Origin: Rhodanobacter sp. AS-Z3
GTDB taxonomy: Bacteria > Pseudomonadota > Gammaproteobacteria > Xanthomonadales > Rhodanobacteraceae
Assembly (NCBI RefSeq): GCF_029224025.1
Contig: NZ_CP119392.1
Span: forward strand, 3,929,001 to 3,993,000
Length of the DNA: 64,000 nt
Reading direction: 5' to 3'
Positions 53,566 through 63,492 of the stretch are shown here, piece by piece; the stretch's first letter is position 1, and every line of letters starts with the position of its first letter. A program made the position numbers and the translations under genes. Below the pieces are notes generated by a model. It saw only the letters and a program-made list of their open reading frames with translations. It made no database searches and had not been told where the DNA came from.

Positions 53566-53831
53566 GGCGGTGGCTCCGTTCATCAGGCGAAAGTGCCTTG
53601 TGAGATACCGATAGCAACCGCCGTGCCAACTCGGAAAATGCGCCAAAAACGTTGGTTTGGCGGCGATCAACAAGCCCTGCCACCCGAGCGCGGACTGTCC
53701 GCGGACGGCTGCTGCCGCTGTTCCGGACAGTCAAACCGTACACAGCCGACACACACCGCCGAGCAGGCGCGTACGCCCGCGCTATGCTGGCCGGCGAGTA
53801 CTGCCTCGGAGTCCCTATGCGCCAGTCATGA

Positions 53832-54233
53832 CCCTTCCGGTTCCGCCGGCCATTCACCACCGCGTGTCTGGCACTGACCTTCTTCGCGCTGACGCCCGCG
53901 CTGGCGACCGAAGCGCCACCGCTGCAACAACGCTGTGGCTGGTTCGAGAATCCAACGCCGGGCAACGCCACGCTGACAGACCGCGACGGTGAATGGGAAA
54001 TTGCCAGCCAGGGCGGACATCAGGCCGACGGCGACTGGCCCGAATTCACCGATGCGCAATGGGTTGAGACCAACGGTCACTACGGTTACGGTTGCGCCTG
54101 CCTGTCCGTTCGCAGCGATCCGCAGACGCATGCCATATTGTCAATCGCCAAGGCCACGGCCAGGCCATTGGCCATTTGCCGCCGCGACCAATCACTGCAT
54201 GAGCCGGCGCACGACAGCGACACCGACAACTGA
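53832..54233 (+). CDS. DUF4087 family protein, start codon out of frame
   Basis: An open frame of 133 codons ends at 54231-54233. Its sequence matches DUF4087: RCGWFENPTPGNATL, DRDGEWEIASQGGHQADGDW and YGYGCACLSV. Upstream the frame reads like a signal peptide (RRPFTTACLALTFFALTPALA) but a TGA at 53829 closes it with no ATG, GTG or TTG in between. An ATG at 53828 lies one base off; loss of one C in the ATGACCC run would restore MTFRFRRPF. Either a frameshift mutation or a base error. The family's function is unknown; exported Cys-containing protein. Confidence 0.65.
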   Translation, partial: PFRFRRPFTTACLALTFFALTPALATEAPPLQQRCGWFENPTPGNATLTDRDGEWEIASQGGHQADGDWPEFTDAQWVETNGHYGYGCACLSVRSDPQTHAILSIAKATARPLAICRRDQSLHEPAHDSDTDN

Positions 54234-54282
54234 CGGCACCAGCAAACGCAGCCTCCGTCGTCGGCGATTCGGCAGGCGTCGC

Positions 54283-55206
54283 TCAGTCGACGTGCGCCAG
54301 CGCGAAATCGATGGCCGCACACACTGCTGCCGCCTGCGCGGCATTGCACTGTTCCGGCGTGGCGCGCGGACTGTCCGGATAAACCTCGGTGGTGGATTTG
54401 TAACGCGCCTCAGTAATGCCGGCGCACAAGCCAAGCTCGCGCAGCGCGTACTCGATGACGCCTTCGGCCACCACCGGCGAACCGATGATTTCACCGTGTT
54501 CATCGGCCGGCGCGATATGCGTGACCTTCGCCACTGCCGCGATGATCGCCCGCTGAAAGTCCGGCTGCGGATGCGCCGCGTCATCAACCAGATAAAAGCC
54601 ATCCGGAATCTCACCCGGCGCAATGATCAGGCCGTCACGCGCGGCCAGCGCGGGGCGGAATTCAGTTTCATCGCTGTCGGTGGTTTCATGCAGATCGATG
54701 TGCATCAACACGCGGTCATGCAGCGGCGCCACGAGTTGCAGCAAGGCTGCCGATTCCTGCGCCGGACTGTTCGCCCGAAACGAGCGATTCGGGTCCAGCG
54801 CATGCGCATTCCAACGCTGGATGCGCTCATAGCCCCACGGGCTCACGCAGGGCGCGATCAGCAGATTGGCGCGACCAGCGTAGCTCGCCGCATACCGCTC
54901 GACGAACAGCAGCGCGCCATGCACGCCACTGGTTTCGTACCCGTGCACGCCACCGGTCACCAGCATCGTCGGCAACGCGTCATTCCAGTCGTGACTGCGC
55001 AGCGCAAACAGCGGATAGGTGCCGGACGGATAGTCGAGCTGCCCATACTGCGTCACCTCGAAGCGCGAGCGCAGTTGGTCGATCACACTGACGACCTCGG
55101 CCGCATAGCTGCGCTTTACCGCCAGACTTGCGCGCCACTGCGCGACTTCTGCATCGCCCCAGCGAACGCCAGGCGTACCGATTACGCAGGAAGTGGGATG
55201 GGTCAT
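54283..55206 (-). CDS. M14 family zinc carboxypeptidase-like protein
   Basis: 307 residues. Zinc ligands are in GGVHGYETSG (HxxE) and HIDLHETTD, with LDPNRSF and the late Glu in GITEARY, as in M14/succinylglutamate-desuccinylase-like peptidases. There is no signal peptide from the ATG at 55206, so it is cytoplasmic. The substrate is unknown, possibly peptides or amidated amino acids. Adjacent to the ASCH gene upstream with 68 bases between. Confidence 0.88.
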   Translation of the reverse strand: MTHPTSCVIGTPGVRWGDAEVAQWRASLAVKRSYAAEVVSVIDQLRSRFEVTQYGQLDYPSGTYPLFALRSHDWNDALPTMLVTGGVHGYETSGVHGALLFVERYAASYAGRANLLIAPCVSPWGYERIQRWNAHALDPNRSFRANSPAQESAALLQLVAPLHDRVLMHIDLHETTDSDETEFRPALAARDGLIIAPGEIPDGFYLVDDAAHPQPDFQRAIIAAVAKVTHIAPADEHGEIIGSPVVAEGVIEYALRELGLCAGITEARYKSTTEVYPDSPRATPEQCNAAQAAAVCAAIDFALAHVD

Positions 55207-55274
55207 CGCTTGCGCGCTCCGTTGATTGTCCAGATGTCCACCCACTTTACCACCGGGTGCCACACGGCCAATGC

Positions 55275-55658
55275 TCAGCGCGGTAGCGACTCCACGCAAT
55301 CACGCAAGGCGTCACTGACCTGCGCCTCATAGATCTTGCGCCGCGCTGCAACCACGAGCGTGCCGTAAAGCGGCCGCACACGGGTAATTTCCCAGGCCCA
55401 CAGGTCCGGCTGCCAATGATCCCAACAGGCGGCGTCCAGTTCGTCCGGCTGCCACGCATGCACGTCCTCCACATCCACCAGCGCAACCGCGATGCCGTCG
55501 CGGTCGACCTGATCGTCACCCGTCAGCAGAATGCGGTTCTCGACGATCAGCAGATCGCGCAAGGGCCATCGTGGTGGTTGCCAACTGCGAATTTCCAGTG
55601 TCTTGTTGCCAGCGGCGATGCGGCTGCCGTTCGGCGCAACGATGGATAATGCCAACAT
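55275..55658 (-). CDS. ASCH domain protein
   Basis: 127 residues. ALSIVAPNGSRIAAGNKTLE and IRSWQPPRWPLRDLLIVEN are the ASCH pattern (small beta-barrel related to PUA), with WQPDLWAWEITRVRPLYG towards the end. ASCH proteins are thought to bind RNA or act as amidohydrolases on modified nucleosides such as acetylcytidine. The active-type KTxExR motif is approximated by KTLEIR. Function here unproven. 11 bases downstream of the DUF3016 stop. Confidence 0.85.
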   Translation of the reverse strand: MLALSIVAPNGSRIAAGNKTLEIRSWQPPRWPLRDLLIVENRILLTGDDQVDRDGIAVALVDVEDVHAWQPDELDAACWDHWQPDLWAWEITRVRPLYGTLVVAARRKIYEAQVSDALRDCVESLPR

Positions 55659-55669
55659 AAGTTGTGATC

Positions 55670-56185
55670 TCAGAGCTGGTCGGGGCCATTGCGCAGCCAG
55701 CGATCGATCAGCGACTTTTCATAGCGCAACGGGTCCTGCGCACTGGCACCCATCCGGTCCAGGAACGACAAGTCACGCAAACTGCGACTGCCCTGACGCA
55801 GCACCTTGCCGTCGGCGCCATACAAGGTGAAGTTCAGGTCAATGCGTGGCGGATAGACATCCTTGATGATGCGCACACGGTTGAAGTCAGGGCCGCGCCA
55901 TGGCTCGTACTCACCGGCGCGATCGACGTCGGTCACTTCAATATCCAGCCGCTCGCCCGGCGTAAGAATGCGCGCCGCGCGCTGTTCGATATGTCTCTTG
56001 AGCGGCACCAGATAGGCATTGGTGTCCACCCGATTCATGCCGAAGCTGCGCTTCATTTCGGTGAAGTTGTCGGGGTTGCGGTAATGCACGTTGACGCTGT
56101 CCACAACCTGCGCCGCCGATGCCACCGCACAAACCAGCAGCAAGCTGATCAACCAACCCAAGCGACGCAACGACAAAAATTTCAT
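55670..56185 (-). CDS. DUF3016 exported protein
   Basis: 171 residues. The ATG at 56185 follows GGAGAAG. Signal peptide ends ASAAQ. The mature region VNVHYRNPDNFTEMKRSFGM, LKRHIEQRAARILTPGERLD and PPRIDLNFTLYGADGKVLRQ matches DUF3016. Periplasmic, function unknown. Probably cotranscribed with the ASCH gene immediately downstream. Confidence 0.88.
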   Translation of the reverse strand: MKFLSLRRLGWLISLLLVCAVASAAQVVDSVNVHYRNPDNFTEMKRSFGMNRVDTNAYLVPLKRHIEQRAARILTPGERLDIEVTDVDRAGEYEPWRGPDFNRVRIIKDVYPPRIDLNFTLYGADGKVLRQGSRSLRDLSFLDRMGASAQDPLRYEKSLIDRWLRNGPDQL

Positions 56186-56372
56186 GGCACTTCTCCGGAT
56201 CGAACGGGGCGATGCTCGGCATCTTCTTGCCGCCTCACAGCTATCAAGTTGAGCAGACAAGAACGGCTGCGGCACAAGCTGACACGAGACGAGCGTACCC
56301 GCCAGCCCTGCCCGACTACAACGGCCATAGCTCGTGCCAGGTTGACCCCGGTTCAGTGGCGGTCAGGCCCGA

Positions 56373-58145
56373 TCAATGGCGTCCGCTCTTTCCACGCAGC
56401 GCGCGCTGGCGATACAGCCGACGATCAGCTTCCGCCAGTCCGTTTTCCAGCGGGGTATCCTGATCGAAGGTTGACCAGCCGAGGGTGAAGCTGATCGGCG
56501 CATCCGCTCGCTGACGTTCGATCCGCTCAACCACGCGTTCGGCCACCCCGTCGCTGGCATCGCGGAACAACACCAGGAATTCGTCGCCACCCAACCGGAT
56601 GACTGCATCCTCGGGACGCACGTGACGGGAGAGGAAGTGCGCCATCGCCACCAGCACCTCATCGCCGCGCTGGTGGCCGTAGGTATCGTTGACGGCCTTG
56701 AAGTGATCGAGGTCGATCGCCACGCAACCCCACTGCCCGCGCATGCCGCGCGCGGCGGTTTCACTGAGGAAGCGCCGGTTGTAGCAGCCGGTGAGCGGAT
56801 CGCGCAGCGACACCTCCTGCAGTAGCTGCGCCTGATGGTGCTGGTCGGTAACATCTTGCGCATGGGCAAGCACATAGGGCTCGTCAGCTTCGTCGTCCAG
56901 CACGTTCTGGTAGTGCCAGACGTGCAGCGTACCGTCCTTGGCCACCAGTTCCAGCAGACCCTCGTCGCTGTTGGTCCGGAACATGCGCAACAGATAGGCC
57001 TGAAAGGCAGCATGGTGCTCGACGCGCATGAAGTCGGTCAGCGGGCGCCGCAGCAGCTCATCCACGCGGTAGCCCAGTGAATCCGCGGTGGCCTGGTTGA
57101 CCGACAACAGAATGCCTTCATGGTTATGCGTGCAGATCGGCCCAAGACTGTATTCGAACAGTTTGCGGAAGCGGCGCTCACTGGCTTCCAGCGCGTGCGT
57201 AACGCGTTTCCGCGCGGTGATGTCCTGGATGGCGCCCACTAGCCGTAACGGCTGACCCTGCTCGTCACACTCGACGCCACCCTTCGTATGCACCCAGATT
57301 TTTCGGCCGGCAGCAGTCACCAGTGGCAACTCGAGATTCCAGCCGACACCATCCTGCAGGCATTTGTCGATCGCTGCGTTGACCACTTCGCGCACTTCGG
57401 GCGTGCAGAAACTTTGCGCTTCCTGCAACGTGGGCCGATGGCCGGCCGGCAGGTCATGGATACGGCAAATTTCGTCGGACCAGTAGATCTCCTTCGATGC
57501 CAGATCCATCTGCCAGCCACCCACGCCAGCCAGTTGCCCGATACGCGTGAGAAAGTCTTCGCTGGCGCGCAGCTTGCGCTGCAATTGACTGGCCTCGTTT
57601 TCGCGCTGCCGGGCCAACTCTGCTTCGCGTTGCAGCATCTCTTCGCGCTCGATCGCCAGCATGCGCAGTTCCAGCCCACTGACCACGGCCTGCGCCAGTG
57701 ACTTCAACACGCTGCGCTGGGTGTCATCGAGTGAACGCGGCTGGCGATCGATCACGCATAGCGAACCCACGCGCTGCCCACTGACCAACTGCAAGGGCTC
57801 ACCCGCGTAGAAACGGATATACGGCGCGCCGGTAACCAGCGGGTTGTTGACGAAGCGCGGGTCACTCTGCGCATCGGACACTTCCAGCAAGTTGGCGTCG
57901 AGGATGGTGTGTGCACAGAACGCACTGGTACGCGGCGTCTCGCTGACGCCAGCAAGGCCGACATTGGCCTTGAACCACTGTCGATCGGCATCGACCAGGG
58001 TAAGCAGCGCAATCGGCGAGTGGGTGAGCTGGGCGGCCGCTGCGGTCAACGCATCGAACAATGGCTCGGCATCGGTATCCAGCACGGCCAACGCGCGCAG
58101 TCGAACCAGGCGTTGTTCTTCATCGGCGGGAATCGGAGCTGACAT
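56373..58145 (-). CDS. GAF-PAS-PAS-GGDEF diguanylate cyclase
   Basis: 590 residues, cytoplasmic. A GAF domain covers about 1-185 (PIALLTLVDADRQWFKANVG, SLCVIDRQPRSLD). A PAS/PAC follows (GVGGWQMDLASKEIYWSDEI, VGAIQDITARKRV), then a second PAS (RFRKLFEYSLGPICTHNHEG) and a GGDEF domain with an intact RLGGDEF near residue 518. The intact motif predicts cyclic-di-GMP synthesis. GGGGAA precedes the ATG. The GAF start is the free-type HSP seen in proteobacterial sensors; the input signal is unknown. No EAL domain. Confidence 0.92.
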   Translation of the reverse strand: MSAPIPADEEQRLVRLRALAVLDTDAEPLFDALTAAAAQLTHSPIALLTLVDADRQWFKANVGLAGVSETPRTSAFCAHTILDANLLEVSDAQSDPRFVNNPLVTGAPYIRFYAGEPLQLVSGQRVGSLCVIDRQPRSLDDTQRSVLKSLAQAVVSGLELRMLAIEREEMLQREAELARQRENEASQLQRKLRASEDFLTRIGQLAGVGGWQMDLASKEIYWSDEICRIHDLPAGHRPTLQEAQSFCTPEVREVVNAAIDKCLQDGVGWNLELPLVTAAGRKIWVHTKGGVECDEQGQPLRLVGAIQDITARKRVTHALEASERRFRKLFEYSLGPICTHNHEGILLSVNQATADSLGYRVDELLRRPLTDFMRVEHHAAFQAYLLRMFRTNSDEGLLELVAKDGTLHVWHYQNVLDDEADEPYVLAHAQDVTDQHHQAQLLQEVSLRDPLTGCYNRRFLSETAARGMRGQWGCVAIDLDHFKAVNDTYGHQRGDEVLVAMAHFLSRHVRPEDAVIRLGGDEFLVLFRDASDGVAERVVERIERQRADAPISFTLGWSTFDQDTPLENGLAEADRRLYRQRALRGKSGRH

Positions 58146-58547
58146 GCATTCCCCGTACGTTGGCGTGAGCCGCACTATCCGGCACATCGCTGCAATATGG
58201 CGTGAATCAATTACTGCGCGTGTTGTGCCAATGTACACCCGGAGGGCCACCCGGCAGCCTGTCGCGACCGCCAACGGAGCGCACGGGTGCCGCAATATGC
58301 TCAAGCGCGGGCATGCTTGGCAGATGCGCCTGACCGGTCTGTTGGGGCAGACGGCCTTGGTTCATGCCGGCATGGTCGCGGGCCTGCCGCTGTCACGCGC
58401 CAGCGGGCAAACCGAGCGATCGGGCGTGTTGGCATGGCGTATACATGGCCAGGAGCAAACTGGCCCATCGCTTTTTACCCACCGCGTCGTCATCAAACCG
58501 CCCGCGGTCATCTCGGGCACCCTCCACGCCACCACGAGGATTCGACC
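58146..58547. other. 402-base intergenic region
   Basis: Divergent promoter region between the GGDEF gene and the CHRD gene. I see no supported gene, repeat or strong hairpin. It ends with ACGAGGA, the ribosome binding site of the CHRD gene. Confidence 0.5.
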
Positions 58548-58988
58548 ATGCATCACACACTACGCAAGATTCTGCCCTTGGGCGCCGCGGTATTGCTGGC
58601 CTTTTCCAGCGCCGCGTTCGCCAAGAACGTCGCACTCAGCGGCGACTTTGCCGGCGAGAACGGCGCCACCAACAACCCTTCCGGTCATGTGGAGGCCACC
58701 CTCGACACGGTGACCCACAAGCTCAGCTACACCATCAAGTACGACGGCCTCACCGGGCCGGTGGTCATCGCGCATTTGCACGGTCCGGCACAGCCGGGTG
58801 TGAGCGCCGGCGCGATGAAGCTGGTTCCCGGCCCTTACGTGAGCGGGATGACCAACACCGTGACCATCGATGCGGCCACCCAATCGGCGATGCTCAGCGG
58901 CATGACCTATGTGAACCTGCACACCCATGCCTACCCGAAGGGCGAAGCGCGTGCGCAGATGGTGGTCAGCTCGTCACCAGGGATGTAA
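58548..58988 (+). CDS. CHRD domain exported protein
   Basis: 146 residues. The signal peptide ends SSAAFA. The mature domain is a CHRD (chordin/SOG-like) domain: GHVEATLDTVTHKLSYTIKY, GPVVIAHLHGPAQPGV and YVNLHTHAYPKGEARAQMV. In bacteria these are small secreted beta proteins of unknown role. It stands alone between a divergent promoter and a strong hairpin. Confidence 0.9.
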   Translation: MHHTLRKILPLGAAVLLAFSSAAFAKNVALSGDFAGENGATNNPSGHVEATLDTVTHKLSYTIKYDGLTGPVVIAHLHGPAQPGVSAGAMKLVPGPYVSGMTNTVTIDAATQSAMLSGMTYVNLHTHAYPKGEARAQMVVSSSPGM

Positions 58989-58998
58989 GTACCGCAGG

Positions 58999-59030
58999 CG
59001 TGCACCGAGTGCCACGGCGCTCGGTGCACG
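58999..59030. terminator. strong hairpin after CHRD gene
   Basis: CGTGCACCGAG and CTCGGTGCACG are perfect 11-bp arms around a 10-base centre that itself contains GCC/GGC. It lies between convergent genes; no T-run. Confidence 0.6.
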
Positions 59031-59054
59031 TATCGCGGAACGTCGATGCCCGCA

Positions 59055-60074
59055 TCAGGCACGCAACAGGCGCGCCAGCCATGGCCATGCGACCACCAGC
59101 AGCACCGACAACAACAGCAGCGCCAGCATCCAGCGCTGCTTCTTCAGCTGGTTTTTGCGCGTCGCCGTGATCATCGCCATATCGCGGTCCATCTGGGCCA
59201 TCGCCCGCTCCATCTGCTCCGGATCAGCCAACGCGGCCTCCATCGCACCGGGCTCTTGCAGGTGTGACGTAAACGTCTGGGCTCGCTTGATTGCATCGTT
59301 GTATGAGTTCGACCGACCGGGGCTCCAGTCGAAATCGTTGCCGGTCGCGTCGGTCCACAGCTTTCGGGCCAGCGCGTAGATTGCCGCCGGCGGTTCCCCC
59401 GACGAAGGCAGGCTCACACTCACCACGCCCTTGGCGAGCGCGCCCAGATGGAACACCGCCAGCAGACGATCGGTCCAATGCACCCGCGGTACGACCCGCG
59501 CGAAGTCCTGCACGCGGAACAGCAAAGCGTGAATTTCCTGGTCATTGCGCGAAACGACGCGTTGCAGGTAGATGCCCGAAACGTCACGCCAGGCGATGCG
59601 CCCGGTGAAAGGCGTCACGAATCCAGCGGCACCCAATTCCAGCGTGGGCTGGCCGAGGCCAGCCGCGGCCCGTACCAACGTGAACAGCCCCAACGCCAGC
59701 AGAAACGCACCGCCCAGCAAGGGCAGCATCTCGCGCGAGCGGGCGTGCAAACCAACGTACAGCAGGATGCCGCCCAGCAAAGCCATCAACAACGCAGCAA
59801 GCAAGGTGCGCAGATTTCCACCAACCTTCAACGTCTGCGACGAGTTGATCGGTCGTTTGGTGAGCGCATCGATACGCTGCCGGATTGCGGCCTGCTTGCG
59901 CTGCTCGACGCCACGTGCACGCCGACGATCACTGAAATAAGCCAACCCGATCAACAGCAGTCCAGACACCAGCAAACAGCCAGCCATGAGCGGATAGCTA
60001 CGCCAGCTGAAGAGACCTGCACCGCCGGCAATCACGCCGAAGATCACCAGGAATAGATTGAGCAATTGCAACAT
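59055..60074 (-). CDS. membrane protein of unknown function
   Basis: 339 residues. TM segments at LLNLFLVIFGVIAGGAGLF, LMAGCLLVSGLLLIGLAYF, LRTLLAALLMALLGGILLYV and MLPLLGGAFLLALGLFTLV, then a soluble domain of about 180 residues (TPFTGRIAWRDVSGIYLQRV) and a C-terminal TM anchor (WMLALLLLSVLLVVAWPWL). No family recognised. The start at 60074 is chosen over upstream in-frame starts because it leads straight into the first helix. Confidence 0.78.
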   Translation of the reverse strand: MLQLLNLFLVIFGVIAGGAGLFSWRSYPLMAGCLLVSGLLLIGLAYFSDRRRARGVEQRKQAAIRQRIDALTKRPINSSQTLKVGGNLRTLLAALLMALLGGILLYVGLHARSREMLPLLGGAFLLALGLFTLVRAAAGLGQPTLELGAAGFVTPFTGRIAWRDVSGIYLQRVVSRNDQEIHALLFRVQDFARVVPRVHWTDRLLAVFHLGALAKGVVSVSLPSSGEPPAAIYALARKLWTDATGNDFDWSPGRSNSYNDAIKRAQTFTSHLQEPGAMEAALADPEQMERAMAQMDRDMAMITATRKNQLKKQRWMLALLLLSVLLVVAWPWLARLLRA

Positions 60075-60195
60075 CGTGACCTGCACCTTCCGTGGCAAAG
60101 CCGCCATTTTGGCAAGTCGAACCACACCCGAGCAAGCAACTGAAGGTGGGCTGTGTCCAGCATCCGTCGCACGCCTCGCGAAGCTTCTGCACAGG

Positions 60196-60864
60196 TCAGT
60201 GATCTCGCGGCTTTCGCGTCAATCGATACACCACCGATACCAGCGAAGTCACGCCGTCGGCGATGAAACCGGGTTGTTCAGCGAGAACGTCGCGACGTTC
60301 CAGCGCCAGCACCTCCCATGCGCGGCCATGTTGTTCACGCACTTCCGCCTCAGGCATCGTGAACGGCGGGCCGGATTTTTCCTGGGCGGGATATTCCAGC
60401 GTGATCAGCAAGCCACGACAGTCCGCCGGAAGCCGTCCATACACTTCGTCCACATAACGCCGCCGCAGCTGCGGCGGCAAGGCAATCAGCGCGGCGCGGT
60501 CATAGACTGCCGCGCAACCGGCCAGCAGCTCGGCGTCGACACCGAACACATCGCCGCAGATCAGCTCGATATTGCCGGCACGATGATGACGACCGTAACG
60601 CGACTCCGATATCTGCGGGGTCAACGCGTGCTCGGAAAAAAACTGCTCCACCGCCAACGGCGACAACTCCACCCCCAGCACGCGATGCCCCTGCGCTGCC
60701 AGCCAGATCAGGTCGAGTGACTTGCCCGCCAGCGGCACCAGTACCTGGCTGCCGGGCGCCAGCGACAAGGTCGGCCAATACTCGACCAGCCAGGGCGTCG
60801 GTTGCTGCTGATGGAAGCCAGTGTGACCCTCGCGCCAGCGCTGCAGCCAGAAATCGGGTTCCAT
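60196..60864 (-). CDS. tpm: thiopurine S-methyltransferase
   Basis: 222 residues, the usual length of bacterial TPMT. Motifs: EPDFWLQRWREGHTGFHQ at the start, VLVPLAGKSLDLIWLAAQGH for SAM binding, GVELSPLAVEQFF and DRAALIALPPQLRRRY. It methylates thiopurines and, in bacteria, selenium and tellurium compounds. GGGAGG precedes the ATG at 60864. Divergent from the Hsp70-like gene. Confidence 0.95.
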   Translation of the reverse strand: MEPDFWLQRWREGHTGFHQQQPTPWLVEYWPTLSLAPGSQVLVPLAGKSLDLIWLAAQGHRVLGVELSPLAVEQFFSEHALTPQISESRYGRHHRAGNIELICGDVFGVDAELLAGCAAVYDRAALIALPPQLRRRYVDEVYGRLPADCRGLLITLEYPAQEKSGPPFTMPEAEVREQHGRAWEVLALERRDVLAEQPGFIADGVTSLVSVVYRLTRKPRDH

Positions 60865-60996
60865 GCGTTGCCTCCCATCGGCGCGATATTTGATGCGTGG
60901 CACGGTAGCAGCTGAACAGTGCAATCAGACAGCACTGGGGCAGAGCTGACCGAGCCGTCATACTGTGCGGTCGAGATCACGCAAGCCACCCTCTTC

Positions 60997-62391
<1,395 letters not shown>

Positions 62392-62395
62392 TGCG

Positions 62396-62776
62396 CTAAC
62401 GCCGAATTCCCACGGCAACGTCATAGGCCGCGTTGATCGCTTTCGTGCGCGCCTCGGCCACCCGACGAATCTCTTCGCCCATGGTGGCTACCTTGTCCGG
62501 GTGGTACTGGCTGATCTGCTGGCGGTACGCACTGTCGATCTGTTCCCGACTCGCCGTCTCCGATACACCCAGCGTCTCGTACCACGGCGGCGCAGCCGTG
62601 TCGTGCCAGCCCCATGGCCGCGGACGCTCCCGACCCTCATCCGCGGCATGGCGAGGATCAGGTGGCGGTCGCGAACGTGGGTCGTCATCACCCGTGCCGG
62701 GCGACAGCATGTAGCTGACCAGGCGGTAGCCGATGAACAGACCCGCCACGATGATGATGATCTGCAACAACGTCAC
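62396..62776 (-). CDS. membrane-anchored J-domain protein
   Basis: 126 residues. An N-terminal TM helix (LLQIIIIVAGLFIGYRLVSY) is followed by a polar linker and a C-terminal J domain (YETLGVSETASREQIDSAYR, QYHPDKV) with the HPD motif intact. J domains stimulate Hsp70 ATPase activity. It starts with GTG, overlapping the preceding gene as GTGA. The tail-to-tail Hsp70-like gene is a possible client or partner. Confidence 0.88.
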   Translation of the reverse strand: MTLLQIIIIVAGLFIGYRLVSYMLSPGTGDDDPRSRPPPDPRHAADEGRERPRPWGWHDTAAPPWYETLGVSETASREQIDSAYRQQISQYHPDKVATMGEEIRRVAEARTKAINAAYDVAVGIRR

Positions 62777-63486
62777 GGGATGTCGTCCTGGTACTGATCG
62801 AGATAAGCCAGCAGCGTAGCGCTTGACTCGCTGGCCGGCTCAAGATGATCGAGGCTGATGTGGATTCTTTCGCGCAACAAGCCGGCCAGCGCGACACGCT
62901 CGGCGCTGGACAGCATCGACGCGGCAAACGCATGCAGCGGCGCGGCGGCGGCCTGACGCAAGCTGATTTTCCTGACGATGTTCAGCGCAAAGGGAGCGCA
63001 CAGCAACGCATCCGCAGCCAACGCCCCTACCGCTCGCGGAGTGAGCCCCAGCGCCTGCCGATAACGCCATACCTGCGCCAGCATCGCGATGATGCTCAGA
63101 TAAGTCAGCAGCAACCAGCCGAGCAAGACGATGTCGGCAGCGAAGCACAGCGCCAGCGGCAAGGCCACGAAGAACAGACCCAGCAGCCACCAGGTCCATG
63201 GCGCGATGACCGACACCGCCAGCCGTGCGCGCCGCCAGCGCTCCGGGCGCCACTCCGCCGAGCCGCCATGCGGCCAGCTCAGCCGCGCCAGCGCACGATG
63301 CGGGCAACACGGGTTCGGCAGGAATACATGCCGGCCACCCAGCTCGATCGCCGAGCCGCCCGATACGACGTAGCCGCTAGCGCGTGCCTCCAGCACCAGC
63401 TCGTTGTGAAACAGCAACAAGGCCGAGTCATAGAGATACAGACAGGCGATCGCGACCATCAAAAGCCACTGCTCGTGCAGCCACAT
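62773..63486 (-). CDS. membrane protein of unknown function
   Basis: 237 residues. Helices at WLLMVAIACLYLYDSALLLF, WTWWLLGLFFVALPLALCF and VLLGWLLLTYLSIIAMLAQV. A conserved-looking loop PNPCCPHRALARLSW lies between. No family recognised. Six bases downstream of the DUF2167 gene and overlapping the J-domain gene, so the three are probably one operon. Confidence 0.75.
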   Translation of the reverse strand: MWLHEQWLLMVAIACLYLYDSALLLFHNELVLEARASGYVVSGGSAIELGGRHVFLPNPCCPHRALARLSWPHGGSAEWRPERWRRARLAVSVIAPWTWWLLGLFFVALPLALCFAADIVLLGWLLLTYLSIIAMLAQVWRYRQALGLTPRAVGALAADALLCAPFALNIVRKISLRQAAAAPLHAFAASMLSSAERVALAGLLRERIHISLDHLEPASESSATLLAYLDQYQDDIP

Positions 63487-63492
63487 CGGCAG

